Source: Chimaeribacter coloradensis
GTDB taxonomy: Bacteria > Pseudomonadota > Gammaproteobacteria > Enterobacterales > Enterobacteriaceae
DNA: 49,202 nt
Assembly: GCF_002858715.1 (NCBI RefSeq)
Contig: NZ_PJZH01000029.1
Coordinates: 1-49,202, forward strand
Direction: 5' to 3'
The translations under genes and the position numbers were made by a program. This document shows positions 20,868 through 29,780 of this stretch, piece after piece (the stretch's first letter is position 1; every line of letters begins with the position of its first letter). The notes beneath the pieces were generated by a model. It was not told the DNA's origin, did not search any database, and was given only the letters and a program-made list of their open reading frames with translations.

Positions 20868-21528
20868 GCGTGTGCCCTCCGCCCATGCGTCCCTGACTCA
20901 GGGTCAGAATGCGATAATCACGACGGGCGATCAGGCCCATGTCGTGGGTGGCCATCAGTACGGTGACGCCCACCCGGTTGAACTCTTCGAACAGGCGCAG
21001 AATGCCTTCGGAGAGTGCTTCGTCAAGGTTGCCGGTCGGCTCATCCGCCAGCAGTACCGCCGGTTTGTTGACCACCGCACGGGCGATGCCGACGCGCTGC
21101 TGTTCACCCCCGGAGAGCTGGATCGGGAAGTTTTTCGCTTTGTCCAACAGGCCGACCTTGTCCAGCGCGGCTGAGACGCGGCGGCGGATGTCCTCGCTGC
21201 TGGCCCCGGCGATCACCAGCGGCATCGCCACGTTGTCATAGACGGTGCGATCCATCAGCAGGTGGTGATCCTGGAAAATCATCCCAATCTGGCGGCGCAG
21301 GAACGGCACTTCGCTGTTTTTCAGGCGGCTGATGTCATGCCCGCCGAACCAGATATGCCCGGCGCTGGGGCGCTCAATGCCGCAAATCAGCTTGAGCAGC
21401 GTGCTCTTCCCGGCCCCGGAGTGGCCGGTGAGGAACGCCATTTCCGCCGGACGGAGGTGGAAATCCACCCCCTGCAACGCTTGCCGGCCACCGAGATAAG
21501 CTTTACTGACCTGTTCAAAGCGAATCAT
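20857..21528 (-). CDS. ftsE: cell division ATP-binding protein FtsE
   Basis: ATPase of the FtsEX complex at the division ring. The 223 residues carry Walker [10 protein letters not shown], signature [14 protein letters not shown], Walker [13 protein letters not shown] and H-loop MATHD, with the family start [21 protein letters not shown]. It sits between ftsY (5-base gap) and ftsX (11-base overlap) in the standard ftsYEX order. Confidence 0.98.
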   Translation of the reverse strand: MIRFEQVSKAYLGGRQALQGVDFHLRPAEMAFLTGHSGAGKSTLLKLICGIERPSAGHIWFGGHDISRLKNSEVPFLRRQIGMIFQDHHLLMDRTVYDNVAMPLVIAGASSEDIRRRVSAALDKVGLLDKAKNFPIQLSGGEQQRVGIARAVVNKPAVLLADEPTGNLDEALSEGILRLFEEFNRVGVTVLMATHDMGLIARRDYRILTLSQGRMGGGHTHGQ

Positions 21529-21533
21529 CCGTA

Positions 21534-22934
21534 TTAATCCTCTCGGGCAAAAAGTGCCTCAATAAAATCGTCGGCCTTAAACGGCCGCAAATCTTCAATG
21601 CTTTCCCCGACGCCGATGTAACGGATCGGGATACCGAACTGGTCAGCGATAGAGAAGATCACCCCACCCTTCGCCGTGCCGTCCAGTTTTGTCAGCGTGA
21701 TGCCGGTCAGGCCCACGGCCTCATTGAACAATTTCGCCTGGCTGACCGCATTCTGCCCGGTACTGGCATCCAGCGTGAGCATAACCTCATGGGGGGCGTT
21801 CTCGTCCAGTTTTTTCATGACGCGGACAATCTTCTTCAGCTCTTCCATCAGGTGCGATTTATTCTGCAGACGGCCGGCGGTGTCGGCGATCAGCACATCG
21901 ATTTTGCGCGCTTTGGCCGCCTGGAGGGCGTCAAAGATCACTGATGCGGAATCCGCGCCGGTGTGCTGTGCCACCACCGGGATGTTGTTGCGCTGGCCCC
22001 AGACCTGGAGCTGCTCCACCGCCGCGGCACGGAAGGTGTCACCGGCGGCCAGCATCACGGATTTGCCCTGCGCCTCAAACTGGCGCGCCAGCTTGCCGAT
22101 GGTGGTGGTTTTCCCGACGCCGTTGACGCCGACCATCAGGATCACAAACGGCGTATGGGTGGTGACGTCCAGCGGCTCATCGACTTTCGCCAGGATCTCC
22201 GCCATCTCCTCTTTCAGTTTGCCGTAGAGCTGCTCGGCATCTTTCAGCTCTTTGCGGCTGGCGTGCTGGGTCAGCGAGGTGATGATGCGGCGGGTGGTCT
22301 CAACGCCCACGTCGGCGATCAGCAGCTGCTCTTCCAGCTCCTCGAACAGGTCGTCATCAATTTTCTTGCCGCGGAACAGGCCGATAAAGCCGGAGCCGAG
22401 GTTCTGTTTGGTTTTGACCAGGCTGCGTTTCAGGCGGGCGAAGAAGCCCTCTTTGGTCGGGCGTTCCTGCTCCTGCGGCAGCGCCTCGGCGGGCACAATC
22501 GGCGCGAGATCCAGCGGGGCCGCGTCCTCTTCCAGCGCCGCTTCCGTCAGCGTCTCGCCGCGGTCGTTTGCCAGCGCCGGGATGGCGGCGCTGGTCTGCT
22601 CCACCGGCTGGTGGGCGGTAGCCTGCTCGTCAGCCACCTGCTCAGTGATGGTAACAATCTCCTGCGCCAGCTGCTCCGGCACGGCAGCCGCCACCGGCTC
22701 GGGTTCTGCCGGTTCAGCGACCGGTTCAGGTTCGGCGGTTGCAGGGGCCGGCGCGTCAGCGCGCGGCGGTGGGGCAGGCTCAGCGACCGGCGGCTCAACG
22801 TGCGGCTCCGCGGTGGGTGCCTCCGGTGCGGTGGCCTCTTCCGGTGAGACGACAACCTCTTCCTGTTCGGTTTTCTCTTCCTGACGGTTACGACCAAACC
22901 AGGAGAAAAACCCGCGTTTTTTCTCTTTTGCCAT
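21534..22934 (-). CDS. ftsY: signal recognition particle receptor FtsY
   Basis: Docks SRP-ribosome complexes at the inner membrane for co-translational insertion. The 466 residues comprise a basic start MAKEKKRGFFSWFGRNRQEEK, a long acidic A domain rich in Glu, Pro and Ala (about 20-165, with repeated EPEPVAEPAEPEP-type stretches), then the NG GTPase domain with GVNGVGKTTTIGKL, DTAGRLQNK and TKLDGTAKGG. E. coli FtsY is 497; the shorter length lies in the variable A domain. First gene of ftsYEX, divergent from rsmD with a 224-base gap. Confidence 0.98.
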   Translation of the reverse strand: MAKEKKRGFFSWFGRNRQEEKTEQEEVVVSPEEATAPEAPTAEPHVEPPVAEPAPPPRADAPAPATAEPEPVAEPAEPEPVAAAVPEQLAQEIVTITEQVADEQATAHQPVEQTSAAIPALANDRGETLTEAALEEDAAPLDLAPIVPAEALPQEQERPTKEGFFARLKRSLVKTKQNLGSGFIGLFRGKKIDDDLFEELEEQLLIADVGVETTRRIITSLTQHASRKELKDAEQLYGKLKEEMAEILAKVDEPLDVTTHTPFVILMVGVNGVGKTTTIGKLARQFEAQGKSVMLAAGDTFRAAAVEQLQVWGQRNNIPVVAQHTGADSASVIFDALQAAKARKIDVLIADTAGRLQNKSHLMEELKKIVRVMKKLDENAPHEVMLTLDASTGQNAVSQAKLFNEAVGLTGITLTKLDGTAKGGVIFSIADQFGIPIRYIGVGESIEDLRPFKADDFIEALFARED

Positions 22935-23158
22935 TTTTAGACTTCACTCCTCGCCAGTGACCGGGCGTCAGGGCATTAAAACGTTATGAACCCGGCAGTC
23001 TATCACTTTATGTAAGCGTCAATACACCTCAGCCGGTGCAAAGCCGCTGTTTTCACGGGCATGGCGAAACATTTGCCCTGAAACGCCACACCGGTAGAAT
23101 AGCCCACCAAACTGTATGTGAGTGCTGCCGGTTCGGCCGCTGAAAATTGAAACGAGAT

Positions 23159-23782
23159 ATGGCAAAAAAACCGCAATCCGCCCCGGCCGGGCAAATCCGC
23201 ATTATCGGCGGGCAGTGGCGTGGCCGGAAACTCCCGGTGCCGCACAGCCCCGGCCTGCGCCCGACCACCGACCGGGTACGTGAAACCCTGTTCAACTGGC
23301 TCGCCCCGGTGATCCGCGGCGCACGCTGCCTGGACTGCTTTGCCGGCAGCGGCGCGCTGGGGCTGGAGGCGCTCTCCCGCTACGCCGCGCACGCCACTCT
23401 GCTGGAGTATGAGCGCCCGGTGGCGCAGCAGCTGGAGAAAAACCTGGCGCTGCTGCGCCCGGAGAGCGCCGAGGTGGTCAACACCAACGCCCTGAACTGG
23501 CTGGATCAGCCCGGCACGCCGTACGATGTGGTGTTCCTCGACCCGCCGTTCCGCAAAGGCATTCTGGACGCCACCGTCACGCTGCTGGAGCAGCGCAACT
23601 GGCTGGCGCCGGATGCCTGGATCTATATTGAAGCAGAGGCCGAAAGCGCGGCCACCGCCGTGCCTGCGGGCTGGCAGTTACACCGTGAAAAAGTCGCCGG
23701 GCAGGTCGCCTACCGGCTCTATATCCGCCCGTGTGCAGAGACGCCGCCGGCACCTGAGGAGAACTCCCCTGATGTTGATTAA
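23159..23782 (+). CDS. rsmD: 16S rRNA (guanine966-N2)-methyltransferase RsmD
   Basis: Methylates G966 of 16S rRNA in the assembled small subunit with S-adenosylmethionine. The 207 residues carry the SAM site LDCFAGSGALGLEALSRYA and the catalytic FLDPPF (N/D-PP-F/Y). The ATG at 23159 gives MAKKPQSAPAGQIRIIGG, like E. coli. An in-frame TTG at 23147 would add four residues and was not chosen. Its last 11 bases overlap yhhL. Confidence 0.96.
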   Translation: MAKKPQSAPAGQIRIIGGQWRGRKLPVPHSPGLRPTTDRVRETLFNWLAPVIRGARCLDCFAGSGALGLEALSRYAAHATLLEYERPVAQQLEKNLALLRPESAEVVNTNALNWLDQPGTPYDVVFLDPPFRKGILDATVTLLEQRNWLAPDAWIYIEAEAESAATAVPAGWQLHREKVAGQVAYRLYIRPCAETPPAPEENSPDVD

Positions 23783-24050
23783 TATTGGCCGCGTTTTGAT
23801 GCTCTGCATCTGGGCTTTCCTGCTCGCGAACCTGGTTCACCCGTTCCCGAAGCCGCTGAACATCTTCCTGAATGTGGCGATGATCTTTATGGCGCTGATG
23901 CATGGCCTGCAGTTGACGCTGCTGAAGTCGACCCAGCCGAAAGACGGCCCGGCGCTGAGCCGCGCGCAGCAGTTCCGCATTTTCCTGTTCGGGGTGTTTG
24001 AGCTGCTGGCGTGGCAGAAGAAACAACCGGCCCTGAAGAAGAAGAAATAA
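23772..24050 (+). CDS. yhhL: small membrane protein YhhL (DUF1145)
   Basis: A 92-residue product with two hydrophobic helices (LMLCIWAFLLANLV and ALNIFLN-like VAMIFMALMHGLQLTLL) and a basic tail. It is nearly collinear with E. coli YhhL, including the end RIFLFGVFELLAWQKK. Function unknown. Its ATG lies inside the last codons of rsmD (11-base overlap), so it is probably translated by coupling with rsmD. It converges on the DUF1820 gene with 19 bases between. Confidence 0.88.
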   Translation: MLINIGRVLMLCIWAFLLANLVHPFPKPLNIFLNVAMIFMALMHGLQLTLLKSTQPKDGPALSRAQQFRIFLFGVFELLAWQKKQPALKKKK

Positions 24051-24069
24051 TCCGCCCCAGGGCGCGGCG

Positions 24070-24390
24070 TCACGGTTTCCTGCCGGGCAGGTGGGGAAAA
24101 GGCGCGACGTTATCGCCCAGTTCTGAAATGCGCGCGCTGCCGCGCTCGGTCACGGCATCGATACGGATCACCGCCTGCAGCGGAATGTAGCTGCGGGTCA
24201 CCCCGGCAAACTCGCTTTTCAGCCGCTCCGCGGACGGGTCCACCAGCACCGTGGAGTGGCTGTCAAACACGAAGTCCGCAATCTCTATAAAGCCGAACAG
24301 CGCGCCCTGCACCACTTCCCGCACATAGAGCTGATAATTCTTGCCGTTATTCATGAACTGAATCCGGTACAGCGGTTGCTCATTGCTCAT
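24070..24390 (-). CDS. DUF1820 family protein
   Basis: A 106-residue soluble protein with the DUF1820 pattern: LYRIQFMNNGKNYQLYVREV at the start, LFGFIEIADFVFD, DPSAERLKSEFAGVTRSYIPL and AVIRIDAVTERG. The family is widespread in Gammaproteobacteria and of unknown function. A GGAG stands four bases before the ATG at 24390; a GTG directly upstream is an alternative. In E. coli this slot, between yhhL and yhhN, holds yhhM, an unrelated membrane-anchored protein, so the gene content differs here. It is on the opposite strand to both neighbours. Confidence 0.85.
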   Translation of the reverse strand: MSNEQPLYRIQFMNNGKNYQLYVREVVQGALFGFIEIADFVFDSHSTVLVDPSAERLKSEFAGVTRSYIPLQAVIRIDAVTERGSARISELGDNVAPFPHLPGRKP

Positions 24391-24592
24391 CACTCTCCCC
24401 TCCTGCTGTCAGCGGGAAAACGCCCGCTTTTCGCTAACATATCACGGTGGCGGCGGCCAGTGTAACGGACGGTAAAGCACCGGGAATCCGATTGTCCGCC
24501 CCCGGCGCTTTCCCCTACACTGAATCAGACAGAGGGAAAGGCAGCCGCAGGGCTGTCATGATGAAAAACATAAACGTTAAGAGGGAAACAGA

Positions 24593-25219
24593 ATGAGTTG
24601 GCCTTTACTTGCGGTAGTTTTTTCGGCCTGGCTATATGTGGATGCCAGTTATCGCGGCCCGGACTGGCAGCGCTGGCTGTTTAAGCCGGTCACCCTGCTG
24701 CTGTTGCTGCTGCTGGCGCTGGAGACCCCGGTGCTGTCGGTGTATGGCTACCTGATTATCATGGGGCTGGTCGCCACCCTGCTCGGTGACGCGCTGATGC
24801 TGTTGCCGAAATCGCGGGTGATGTACGCACTCGGTGCGTTTTTCCTCTCCCACCTGTTCTATACGCTGAGTTTCGCCACCCAGATGACCATTTCGCTGTT
24901 CTGGCCGCTGCCGCTGACGCTGGTGATCATCGGGGCAGTGCTGCTGGCGGTAATCTGGAGCAGGCTGGAGGATCTGCGCTGGCCGGTGGTGACCTTTGTG
25001 GCGATGACGCTGCTGATGGTGTGGCTGGCGGGTGAGCAGTACTACATGCGCAGCACCGATTTCACCTTCTCCATCCTGGTCGGCTCTTCACTGCTGCTGC
25101 TGTCGGTGATTCTGGGGCTGGTAAACCACTACCGCATAAAATTCCGCGCGGCGGATGCGCTGGTCGCGGCCTGCTATTTCGGCGGGCACTTTATGATTGT
25201 CCGGTCGATGGTGCTGTAA
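24593..25219 (+). CDS. yhhN: YhhN/TMEM86-family membrane protein
   Basis: A 208-residue protein with about eight hydrophobic helices. The YhhN pattern is present: [11 protein letters not shown] near residue 65 and the [11 protein letters not shown] end. Eukaryotic TMEM86B relatives are lysoplasmalogenases; the bacterial role is not established. AAGAGGGAAACAG precedes the ATG. In E. coli zntA follows; here tusA is directly next on the other strand. Confidence 0.9.
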   Translation: MSWPLLAVVFSAWLYVDASYRGPDWQRWLFKPVTLLLLLLLALETPVLSVYGYLIIMGLVATLLGDALMLLPKSRVMYALGAFFLSHLFYTLSFATQMTISLFWPLPLTLVIIGAVLLAVIWSRLEDLRWPVVTFVAMTLLMVWLAGEQYYMRSTDFTFSILVGSSLLLLSVILGLVNHYRIKFRAADALVAACYFGGHFMIVRSMVL

Positions 25220-25226
25220 CCCAGAG

Positions 25227-25249
25227 GCCTGCGCCGCCCCGGCGCAGGC
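25227..25249. terminator. GC-rich hairpin between yhhN and tusA
   Basis: A 10-bp perfect stem GCCTGCGCCG/CGGCGCAGGC with a CCC loop in the 40-base space between the two convergent stops. There is no good T-run on either strand (CGCTTCCCTT on the plus side), so termination efficiency is uncertain. Confidence 0.5.
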
Positions 25250-25259
25250 CCGCTTCCCT

Positions 25260-25508
25260 TCAGGCGACGCCTTTGCGCAGCAGGTAACGGTACGGCAGGG
25301 TGTCCGTTTCCGAGGCCAGCAGGGTATGTTCCATAAAACGGCAGAAACCGGGGATGTCCCGCGTGGTGGCCGGATCGTCCGCGATAATCAGCAACGTCTC
25401 CCCCTCTTCCATATGGCGCACCGCTTTGCGCACCATCATTACCGGCTCCGGGCAACGCAGACCCAGCGCATCCAGCGTTTTATCTGCCTGGGAAAATAAG
25501 TCTGTCAT
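25260..25508 (-). CDS. tusA: sulfur carrier protein TusA
   Basis: Accepts persulfide sulfur from IscS and passes it to the TusBCD relay for 2-thiouridine at tRNA wobble position 34; it also supplies sulfur for molybdenum cofactor. The 82-residue product has Cys19 in [12 protein letters not shown], the active cysteine motif CPxP, and the conserved [14 protein letters not shown]. The ATG at 25508 gives [16 protein letters not shown] as in E. coli; an upstream in-frame ATG four codons earlier is not needed. Confidence 0.96.
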   Translation of the reverse strand: MTDLFSQADKTLDALGLRCPEPVMMVRKAVRHMEEGETLLIIADDPATTRDIPGFCRFMEHTLLASETDTLPYRYLLRKGVA

Positions 25509-25642
25509 GGTTTCTCTCACTCAAAGCTGGCCGGGCATGACCCGGCAGGGCGCGGCAGCAGGCCGCGGCCGGAAAGGGGCACAGTGTACCGCCGCTGAAA
25601 TCTGGCGCAAGCCACGTGAACGTTTGCGCATCATTTAACCAC

Positions 25643-25670
25643 TTGCATCAGTTGCGCAAACAGGTAATAT
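25643..25670 (+). promoter_or_regulatory. candidate yhhQ promoter
   Basis: TTGCAT and TAATAT with a 16-base spacer, giving a leader of roughly 95 bases that would contain the riboswitch. A second possible -10 (TATACT, 25685-25690) lacks a good -35. Confidence 0.4.
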
Positions 25671-25732
25671 GCGCGCCGCGCCGCTATACTGCGGTGAATC
25701 GCGCGCCTGCCCGCTCTGGGGCGGCGGGTGCA

Positions 25733-25767
25733 CTACTGGGTTCCCTCACCCCATCACTAAAAAGGTG
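25733..25767 (+). promoter_or_regulatory. candidate preQ1 class I (type III-like) riboswitch upstream of yhhQ
   Basis: UGGG (25737-25740) can pair with CCCA (25750-25753), enclosing the loop UUCCCUCAC, followed by the tail UCACUAAAAAGG. The pattern GGUUC-N-CACCC then an A-rich tail ending in AAGG is that of the preQ1-I aptamer. Loop bases C44, C45 and U46 (2574x numbering) can pair with A63, G64 and G65, which are the ribosome site of yhhQ, so ligand binding would hide the ribosome site. preQ1-I elements before yhhQ are known in E. coli. Assigned by eye; no covariance model was run. Confidence 0.75.
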
Positions 25768-25773
25768 ACATCG

Positions 25774-26439
25774 ATGTACCATTTTTCCCCGCAGCAGCGG
25801 ATGTCTGCGCTGGTCTGGCTTTCCCTGTTCCACATCCTGATCATTACCTCCAGTAACTATCTGGTGCAGTTGCCGATCGACATTTTCGGCTTCCACACCA
25901 CCTGGGGCGCGTTCACCTTCCCGTTTATCTTCCTGGCCACTGACCTGACGGTACGCATCTTCGGCGCGTCACTGGCACGGCGGATTATCCTGGCGGTGAT
26001 GGTGCCGGCGTTGCTGATCTCCTACCTGGTCTCGGTGGTGTTCTACCAGGGTAACTGGCAGGGGATGGAGGCCGTCACGCAGTTCAACCTGTTTGTGGCG
26101 CGTATCGCCATCGCCAGCTTTATGGCCTATGTGCTCGGCCAGATCCTGGATGTGCATGTGTTCAACCGCCTGCGCCAGACGCACCGCTGGTGGGTCGCCC
26201 CGGCCGCCTCGATGTTTTTCGGCAACATCAGTGACACGCTCTCCTTCTTCTTCATCGCCTTTTACAAGAGCAGCGACCTGTTCATGGCGCAGCACTGGGT
26301 GGAGATCGCGCTGGTGGACTACAGTTTCAAGGTGCTTATCTGCCTGATCTTCTTCCTGCCGATGTATGGCCTGCTGCTGAACCGCCTGCTGAAGCGCCTC
26401 AGCGACGGCAGCCAACAGATGCAGTACCGGATGCATTGA
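25774..26439 (+). CDS. yhhQ: queuosine precursor (7-cyano-7-deazaguanine/preQ) transporter YhhQ
   Basis: Inner-membrane vitamin-uptake-like (COG1738) protein that imports preQ0/preQ1 for queuosine tRNA modification. The 221 residues equal the E. coli length. Core motifs: SLFHILIITSSNYLVQLP, FIFLATDLTVRIFG, GQILDVHVFNRLRQ and GNISDTLSFFFIAF. About six helices. AAAAGG stands eight bases before the ATG and is part of the candidate preQ1 riboswitch. The longer in-frame reading from 25669 covers the leader and was rejected. Confidence 0.95.
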   Translation: MYHFSPQQRMSALVWLSLFHILIITSSNYLVQLPIDIFGFHTTWGAFTFPFIFLATDLTVRIFGASLARRIILAVMVPALLISYLVSVVFYQGNWQGMEAVTQFNLFVARIAIASFMAYVLGQILDVHVFNRLRQTHRWWVAPAASMFFGNISDTLSFFFIAFYKSSDLFMAQHWVEIALVDYSFKVLICLIFFLPMYGLLLNRLLKRLSDGSQQMQYRMH

Positions 26440-26540
26440 TTGCCGGGCAGTTTGCGCAAAAGTCTGACTTGCTTTTCGGAACTGAATAAGGTGCGATAAG
26501 GGCCGAAAGTCATGGATTCATGATCAAGAAGGAAGCCCTA

Positions 26541-27110
26541 ATGCGTAAACTTGTTAGCTATATCGGGATTGGCCTGCTGGTTACGGGCCTTGCGGCCTGT
26601 GACGGCAACAGCGATGAGAAGACCCACGCTGCGCCGGACGCCGACCAGACCACCACCCAGACCGCGGCCGGCCAGCAGGTGAACCTGCTCAACGGCAACG
26701 TCACATTCACCATGCCGGGTGACATGACGGACCAGAGCGGCAAGCTGGGCACCCAGGCCAATAATATGCACGTCTACGCTGATGAGAGCGGCCAGAAAGC
26801 GATTATTGTGCTGCTGAGCGACAACAGCCCTGACGGGCTGGATGTGCTGGCGACACGCCTGGAAGATCAGCAGCGCTCACGCGACCCGGATCTGCAGGTC
26901 GTGACCAATAAGAGCATCACCGTTGACGGCCAGCCGGCACAACAGCTGGACAGCGTCATCGCCACCAGCGGTAAGAAAGCCTACTCCTCCGTGGTGCTGG
27001 CGAAGGTGGATAACCACCTGCTGACTCTGCAAATCACCCTGCCGGCAGATAACCAGCAGCAGGCGCAGACCCAGGCGGAAAGCATCATCAACACGCTGAA
27101 GTTCAAGTAA
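26541..27110 (+). CDS. dcrB: lipoprotein DcrB
   Basis: A 189-residue envelope lipoprotein; in E. coli it is needed for phage C1 and C6 infection and supports lipoprotein maturation. The signal peptide ends in the lipobox LAAC with lipidated Cys20. The mature part has a low-complexity linker rich in Ala, Thr and Gln, then the conserved domain with [19 protein letters not shown]-like and [10 protein letters not shown] segments. AAGGAAGCCCTA precedes the ATG at 26541; the upstream in-frame ATG at 26520 was not chosen. It ends in a bidirectional terminator shared with yigL. Confidence 0.93.
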   Translation: MRKLVSYIGIGLLVTGLAACDGNSDEKTHAAPDADQTTTQTAAGQQVNLLNGNVTFTMPGDMTDQSGKLGTQANNMHVYADESGQKAIIVLLSDNSPDGLDVLATRLEDQQRSRDPDLQVVTNKSITVDGQPAQQLDSVIATSGKKAYSSVVLAKVDNHLLTLQITLPADNQQQAQTQAESIINTLKFK

Positions 27111-27128
27111 CCCAGCCGTTGACCTAAA

Positions 27129-27154
27129 AAAAGCGAGGCCCCGGCCTCGCTTTT
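27129..27154. terminator. bidirectional terminator between dcrB and yigL
   Basis: A 12-bp stem AAAAGCGAGGCC/GGCCTCGCTTTT with a CC loop, followed by CTTTTTT on the plus strand and an A/T tract on the other. It marks the right junction of the ugp-liv-fts block. Confidence 0.92.
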
Positions 27155-27167
27155 CTTTTTTGTGGGC

Positions 27168-27974
27168 TTAGCCGCCCGACAGGTACATCCGGCGCAGGTA
27201 GTGCGGCACTGCATCATCCACGTTTGAGCCAATCTGCTCCAGGTGCGGCAGGCGATCTTTCAGGCGCTGGTGCGCGTCACGCATGATGCAGCCTTTGCCC
27301 GCCATTGAGAGCATTTCGAAATCGTTCATGCCGTCACCAAAGGCGATGCAGTCCGCCAGCGAGTAGCCCAGCAGCGCCGCGACCTGCTCCAGCGCATGGC
27401 CTTTGGAGACGCCGCCCGCCATCACTTCCAGGCAGGTCGGGAAAGAGAAGCTGACGTTGACCCTGTCGCCCCAGCGCGTATTGATGGTCTCTTCCAGGCG
27501 CAGCAGCTCGTCGTGGTCTTCACAGGTAAAGTAGACTTTGCAGATGCCGTCGGTTTCCAGCAGCGCTGGTTCAAACAGCGTGTAGTTGAACACGGATTCC
27601 TGGAAGAACTCATCCTGGTCCGGGCGGTCGCGGTTCATGTACCAGTCATCATTGCGGTAGACGTTGGTGAGGATCGCCGGGTTGTCATGCACGATCCCAT
27701 AGAGATCGCGGGCGATCTCGCCGTCGAGGTTATGCGAGAAGATCAGCTCGCCTTCGGTATTGTGCACGCGCGCGCCGTTGGAGGTGATCATAAAGGCGCT
27801 GATCTCCAGGTTATCCCGGATCTGGCCGACGTCCACATGGTGGCGGCCGGTGGCAAACACAAAATGGATGCCCTCACGGGTCAGCAGTTTCAGCGTCTCT
27901 TTGGCGTAGGGCGTCAGGGTGTGGTCGGGCGACAGCAGGGTGCCGTCTAAATCGGATGCGACAACATGGTACAT
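27168..27974 (-). CDS. yigL: HAD-family sugar-phosphate/pyridoxal phosphatase YigL
   Basis: Cof-type haloacid dehalogenase phosphatase; E. coli YigL dephosphorylates pyridoxal phosphate and sugar phosphates and is activated by the small RNA SgrS during sugar-phosphate stress. The 268 residues carry motif I SDLDGTLL (nucleophile Asp8, acid Asp10), motif II VFATGR, motif III Lys in GVSKGHAL, and motif IV AFGDGMNDFEML. It follows pldB by 26 bases on the same strand, as in E. coli, where SgrS acts within the pldB-yigL mRNA. No SgrS site was searched for here. Confidence 0.95.
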   Translation of the reverse strand: MYHVVASDLDGTLLSPDHTLTPYAKETLKLLTREGIHFVFATGRHHVDVGQIRDNLEISAFMITSNGARVHNTEGELIFSHNLDGEIARDLYGIVHDNPAILTNVYRNDDWYMNRDRPDQDEFFQESVFNYTLFEPALLETDGICKVYFTCEDHDELLRLEETINTRWGDRVNVSFSFPTCLEVMAGGVSKGHALEQVAALLGYSLADCIAFGDGMNDFEMLSMAGKGCIMRDAHQRLKDRLPHLEQIGSNVDDAVPHYLRRMYLSGG

Positions 27975-28000
27975 AGCGATACTTCTAACCTCTGATGGAG

Positions 28001-29032
28001 TTAAGGGCAGCCATCGCCGCCGGATTGAGGGTGTTGCGCAAAAAAGCGCATGATGGCGTTGAGCGCCTCCGCGCGCTGGTCGTCCCGTTCGAACAGGATC
28101 TCATGGCGCGCGCCTTTAATGACCAGCGGCTTGCCCCCTTCACACGGGCGCCCCGCTTTAGCCATCGCCTGACAAAATAACAACTGCGAGCGGTTATCCA
28201 CCACCCGGTCCTCACTGGCCTGTAACAGCAGCAGCGGCGTATCAATGTGTTTCGCCTGCGCCAGGATCTGCTCCCCGGCCTGCACCCCTTCGCGCACCCA
28301 GTGGTAGGTCGGCCCGCCGACCTGCAGCTCCGGGTAATCCGCGTAGTAGCGCACGGCGCGCCGGTAACGTTCACGGCTGTGGGTTAAGCGGTTCACCAGA
28401 AAGGGCAACGGCTGCCAGTGGCCGGTGCCGATGGCGTAGAAGTCACGCCGCGCCGGTTTGCTCTCCGCCCAGTTCAGGATGCGGCGCGCCATCCAGCCCG
28501 GCATCGGCAGGAAGATGCCGGTCATCGGCGCGCACAGGGCCGCGGCCTCAAAAAAGCGCGGGGTGCCGGCGGCGCGGCGGCGCGCCAGGAACAGCGCCAG
28601 AATCGCGCCGCCCATAGAGTGCGCCAGCGCATAGTGGTGGCGGTAACCGGCCGGGGCCACGACCTCACGGCAGAAGGTGGCGAAGTCATCCACGTAGTCA
28701 TCGAACAGGTGGACATGGCCGCGGTGGCTGTCTTCCAGCACCCGGCCGGAGCGGCCCTGGCCGCGGTGGTCGAGGATCATCACGTCATAGCCGCAGTGGA
28801 ACAGATCGTAAGCCACTTCCGGGTATTTCATGTAGCTCTCGATGCGCCCCGGCGACACCACAATCACTTTCTCACCCGCCGGATGGCAGAACCGCACATA
28901 GCGGATCGGCACGTTATTGACGCCCATGAACTCGCCTTCCTGCCGCCCGCGCCAGAAATCCAGCAGCGGCCCGGTAGAAAAGGCGGCAAAGCCTAATTCC
29001 CGTGTAAGCCAGCTCTCGTAAATGTGTGACAT
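28001..29032 (-). CDS. pldB: lysophospholipase L2 (PldB)
   Basis: Alpha/beta hydrolase of the inner-membrane/cytosolic face that removes the acyl chain of lysophospholipids. The 343 residues (E. coli 340) have the nucleophile Ser139 in AHSMGG, Asp in EDRVVDN and His in GARHEILFE. DHRGQGRSGR and GGPTYHWVRE are conserved. The ATG at 29032 matches the E. coli N-terminus; a longer in-frame reading to 29092 covers the promoter region. Same strand as yigL and likely one mRNA with it. Confidence 0.93.
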   Translation of the reverse strand: MSHIYESWLTRELGFAAFSTGPLLDFWRGRQEGEFMGVNNVPIRYVRFCHPAGEKVIVVSPGRIESYMKYPEVAYDLFHCGYDVMILDHRGQGRSGRVLEDSHRGHVHLFDDYVDDFATFCREVVAPAGYRHHYALAHSMGGAILALFLARRRAAGTPRFFEAAALCAPMTGIFLPMPGWMARRILNWAESKPARRDFYAIGTGHWQPLPFLVNRLTHSRERYRRAVRYYADYPELQVGGPTYHWVREGVQAGEQILAQAKHIDTPLLLLQASEDRVVDNRSQLLFCQAMAKAGRPCEGGKPLVIKGARHEILFERDDQRAEALNAIMRFFAQHPQSGGDGCP

Positions 29033-29146
29033 CGTGTCTGTCCGTAGCCCGGTAATACCGCGAAATACGCGCCATGTCAGGCTGTAGCGCAACCCCTGAC
29101 AATAGCGTATTGTGGCACAAAACAGCGCAATCAGGGAGCTTTGCCC

Positions 29147-29767
29147 ATGACCTTGGACTGGTGGTTAACCTACCTTCTGACAACCGTTATTCTCAGCCTG
29201 TCGCCCGGTTCGGGTGCCATTAATACCATGAGTACCAGCCTCAGCCACGGTTACCGCGGCGCGGTGGCCTCTATCGCCGGGTTGCAGCTCGGCTTAAGCC
29301 TGCACATCGTGCTGGTGGGGATTGGGCTGGGGGCACTGATTTCACAATCGCTGCTGGCGTTTGAGCTGCTGAAGTGGCTGGGCGCGGCCTACCTGATCTG
29401 GCTCGGCATCCAGCAGTGGCGCGCCGCCGGGGCGGTGGATCTGCACGCGCTGGCGGGCAGTATGCCGCGCCGCCAGCTGTTCCGCCGCGCGGTACTGGTG
29501 AACCTGACCAACCCGAAAAGCATCGTGTTTCTGGCCGCGTTGTTCCCGCAGTTTATCGTGCCGCACCAGCCGCAGGCGATGCAGTATGTGATCCTCGGGG
29601 TCACCACCGTGGTGGTGGACATTATCGTGATGGTTGGTTACGCCACCCTCGCCCGCCGCCTGGCCAACTGGGTGAAAGCGCCGAAACAGATGACCCTGCT
29701 CAACCGCATTTTCGGCTCGCTGTTTATGCTGGTCGGTGCCCTGCTGGCGACCGCCCGGCGGGTGTAG
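29147..29767 (+). CDS. rhtB: homoserine/homoserine lactone efflux protein RhtB
   Basis: LysE/RhtB-family exporter of homoserine and its lactone. The 206 residues equal the E. coli length, with about six helices. The family signature [13 protein letters not shown] is at about residue 17, with [18 protein letters not shown] in the middle. AGGGAG lies eight bases before the ATG at 29147; an in-frame TTG two codons upstream was not chosen. It is divergent from pldB and convergent with rhtC. Confidence 0.95.
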   Translation: MTLDWWLTYLLTTVILSLSPGSGAINTMSTSLSHGYRGAVASIAGLQLGLSLHIVLVGIGLGALISQSLLAFELLKWLGAAYLIWLGIQQWRAAGAVDLHALAGSMPRRQLFRRAVLVNLTNPKSIVFLAALFPQFIVPHQPQAMQYVILGVTTVVVDIIVMVGYATLARRLANWVKAPKQMTLLNRIFGSLFMLVGALLATARRV

Positions 29768-29780
29768 AAACCCCTGACGC

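Noticed and set aside
22480-22930. The repetitive Glu/Pro/Ala-coding stretch of ftsY as a tandem repeat or frameshift.
   Set aside because: FtsY A domains are normally acidic, repetitive and variable in length; the frame is intact.
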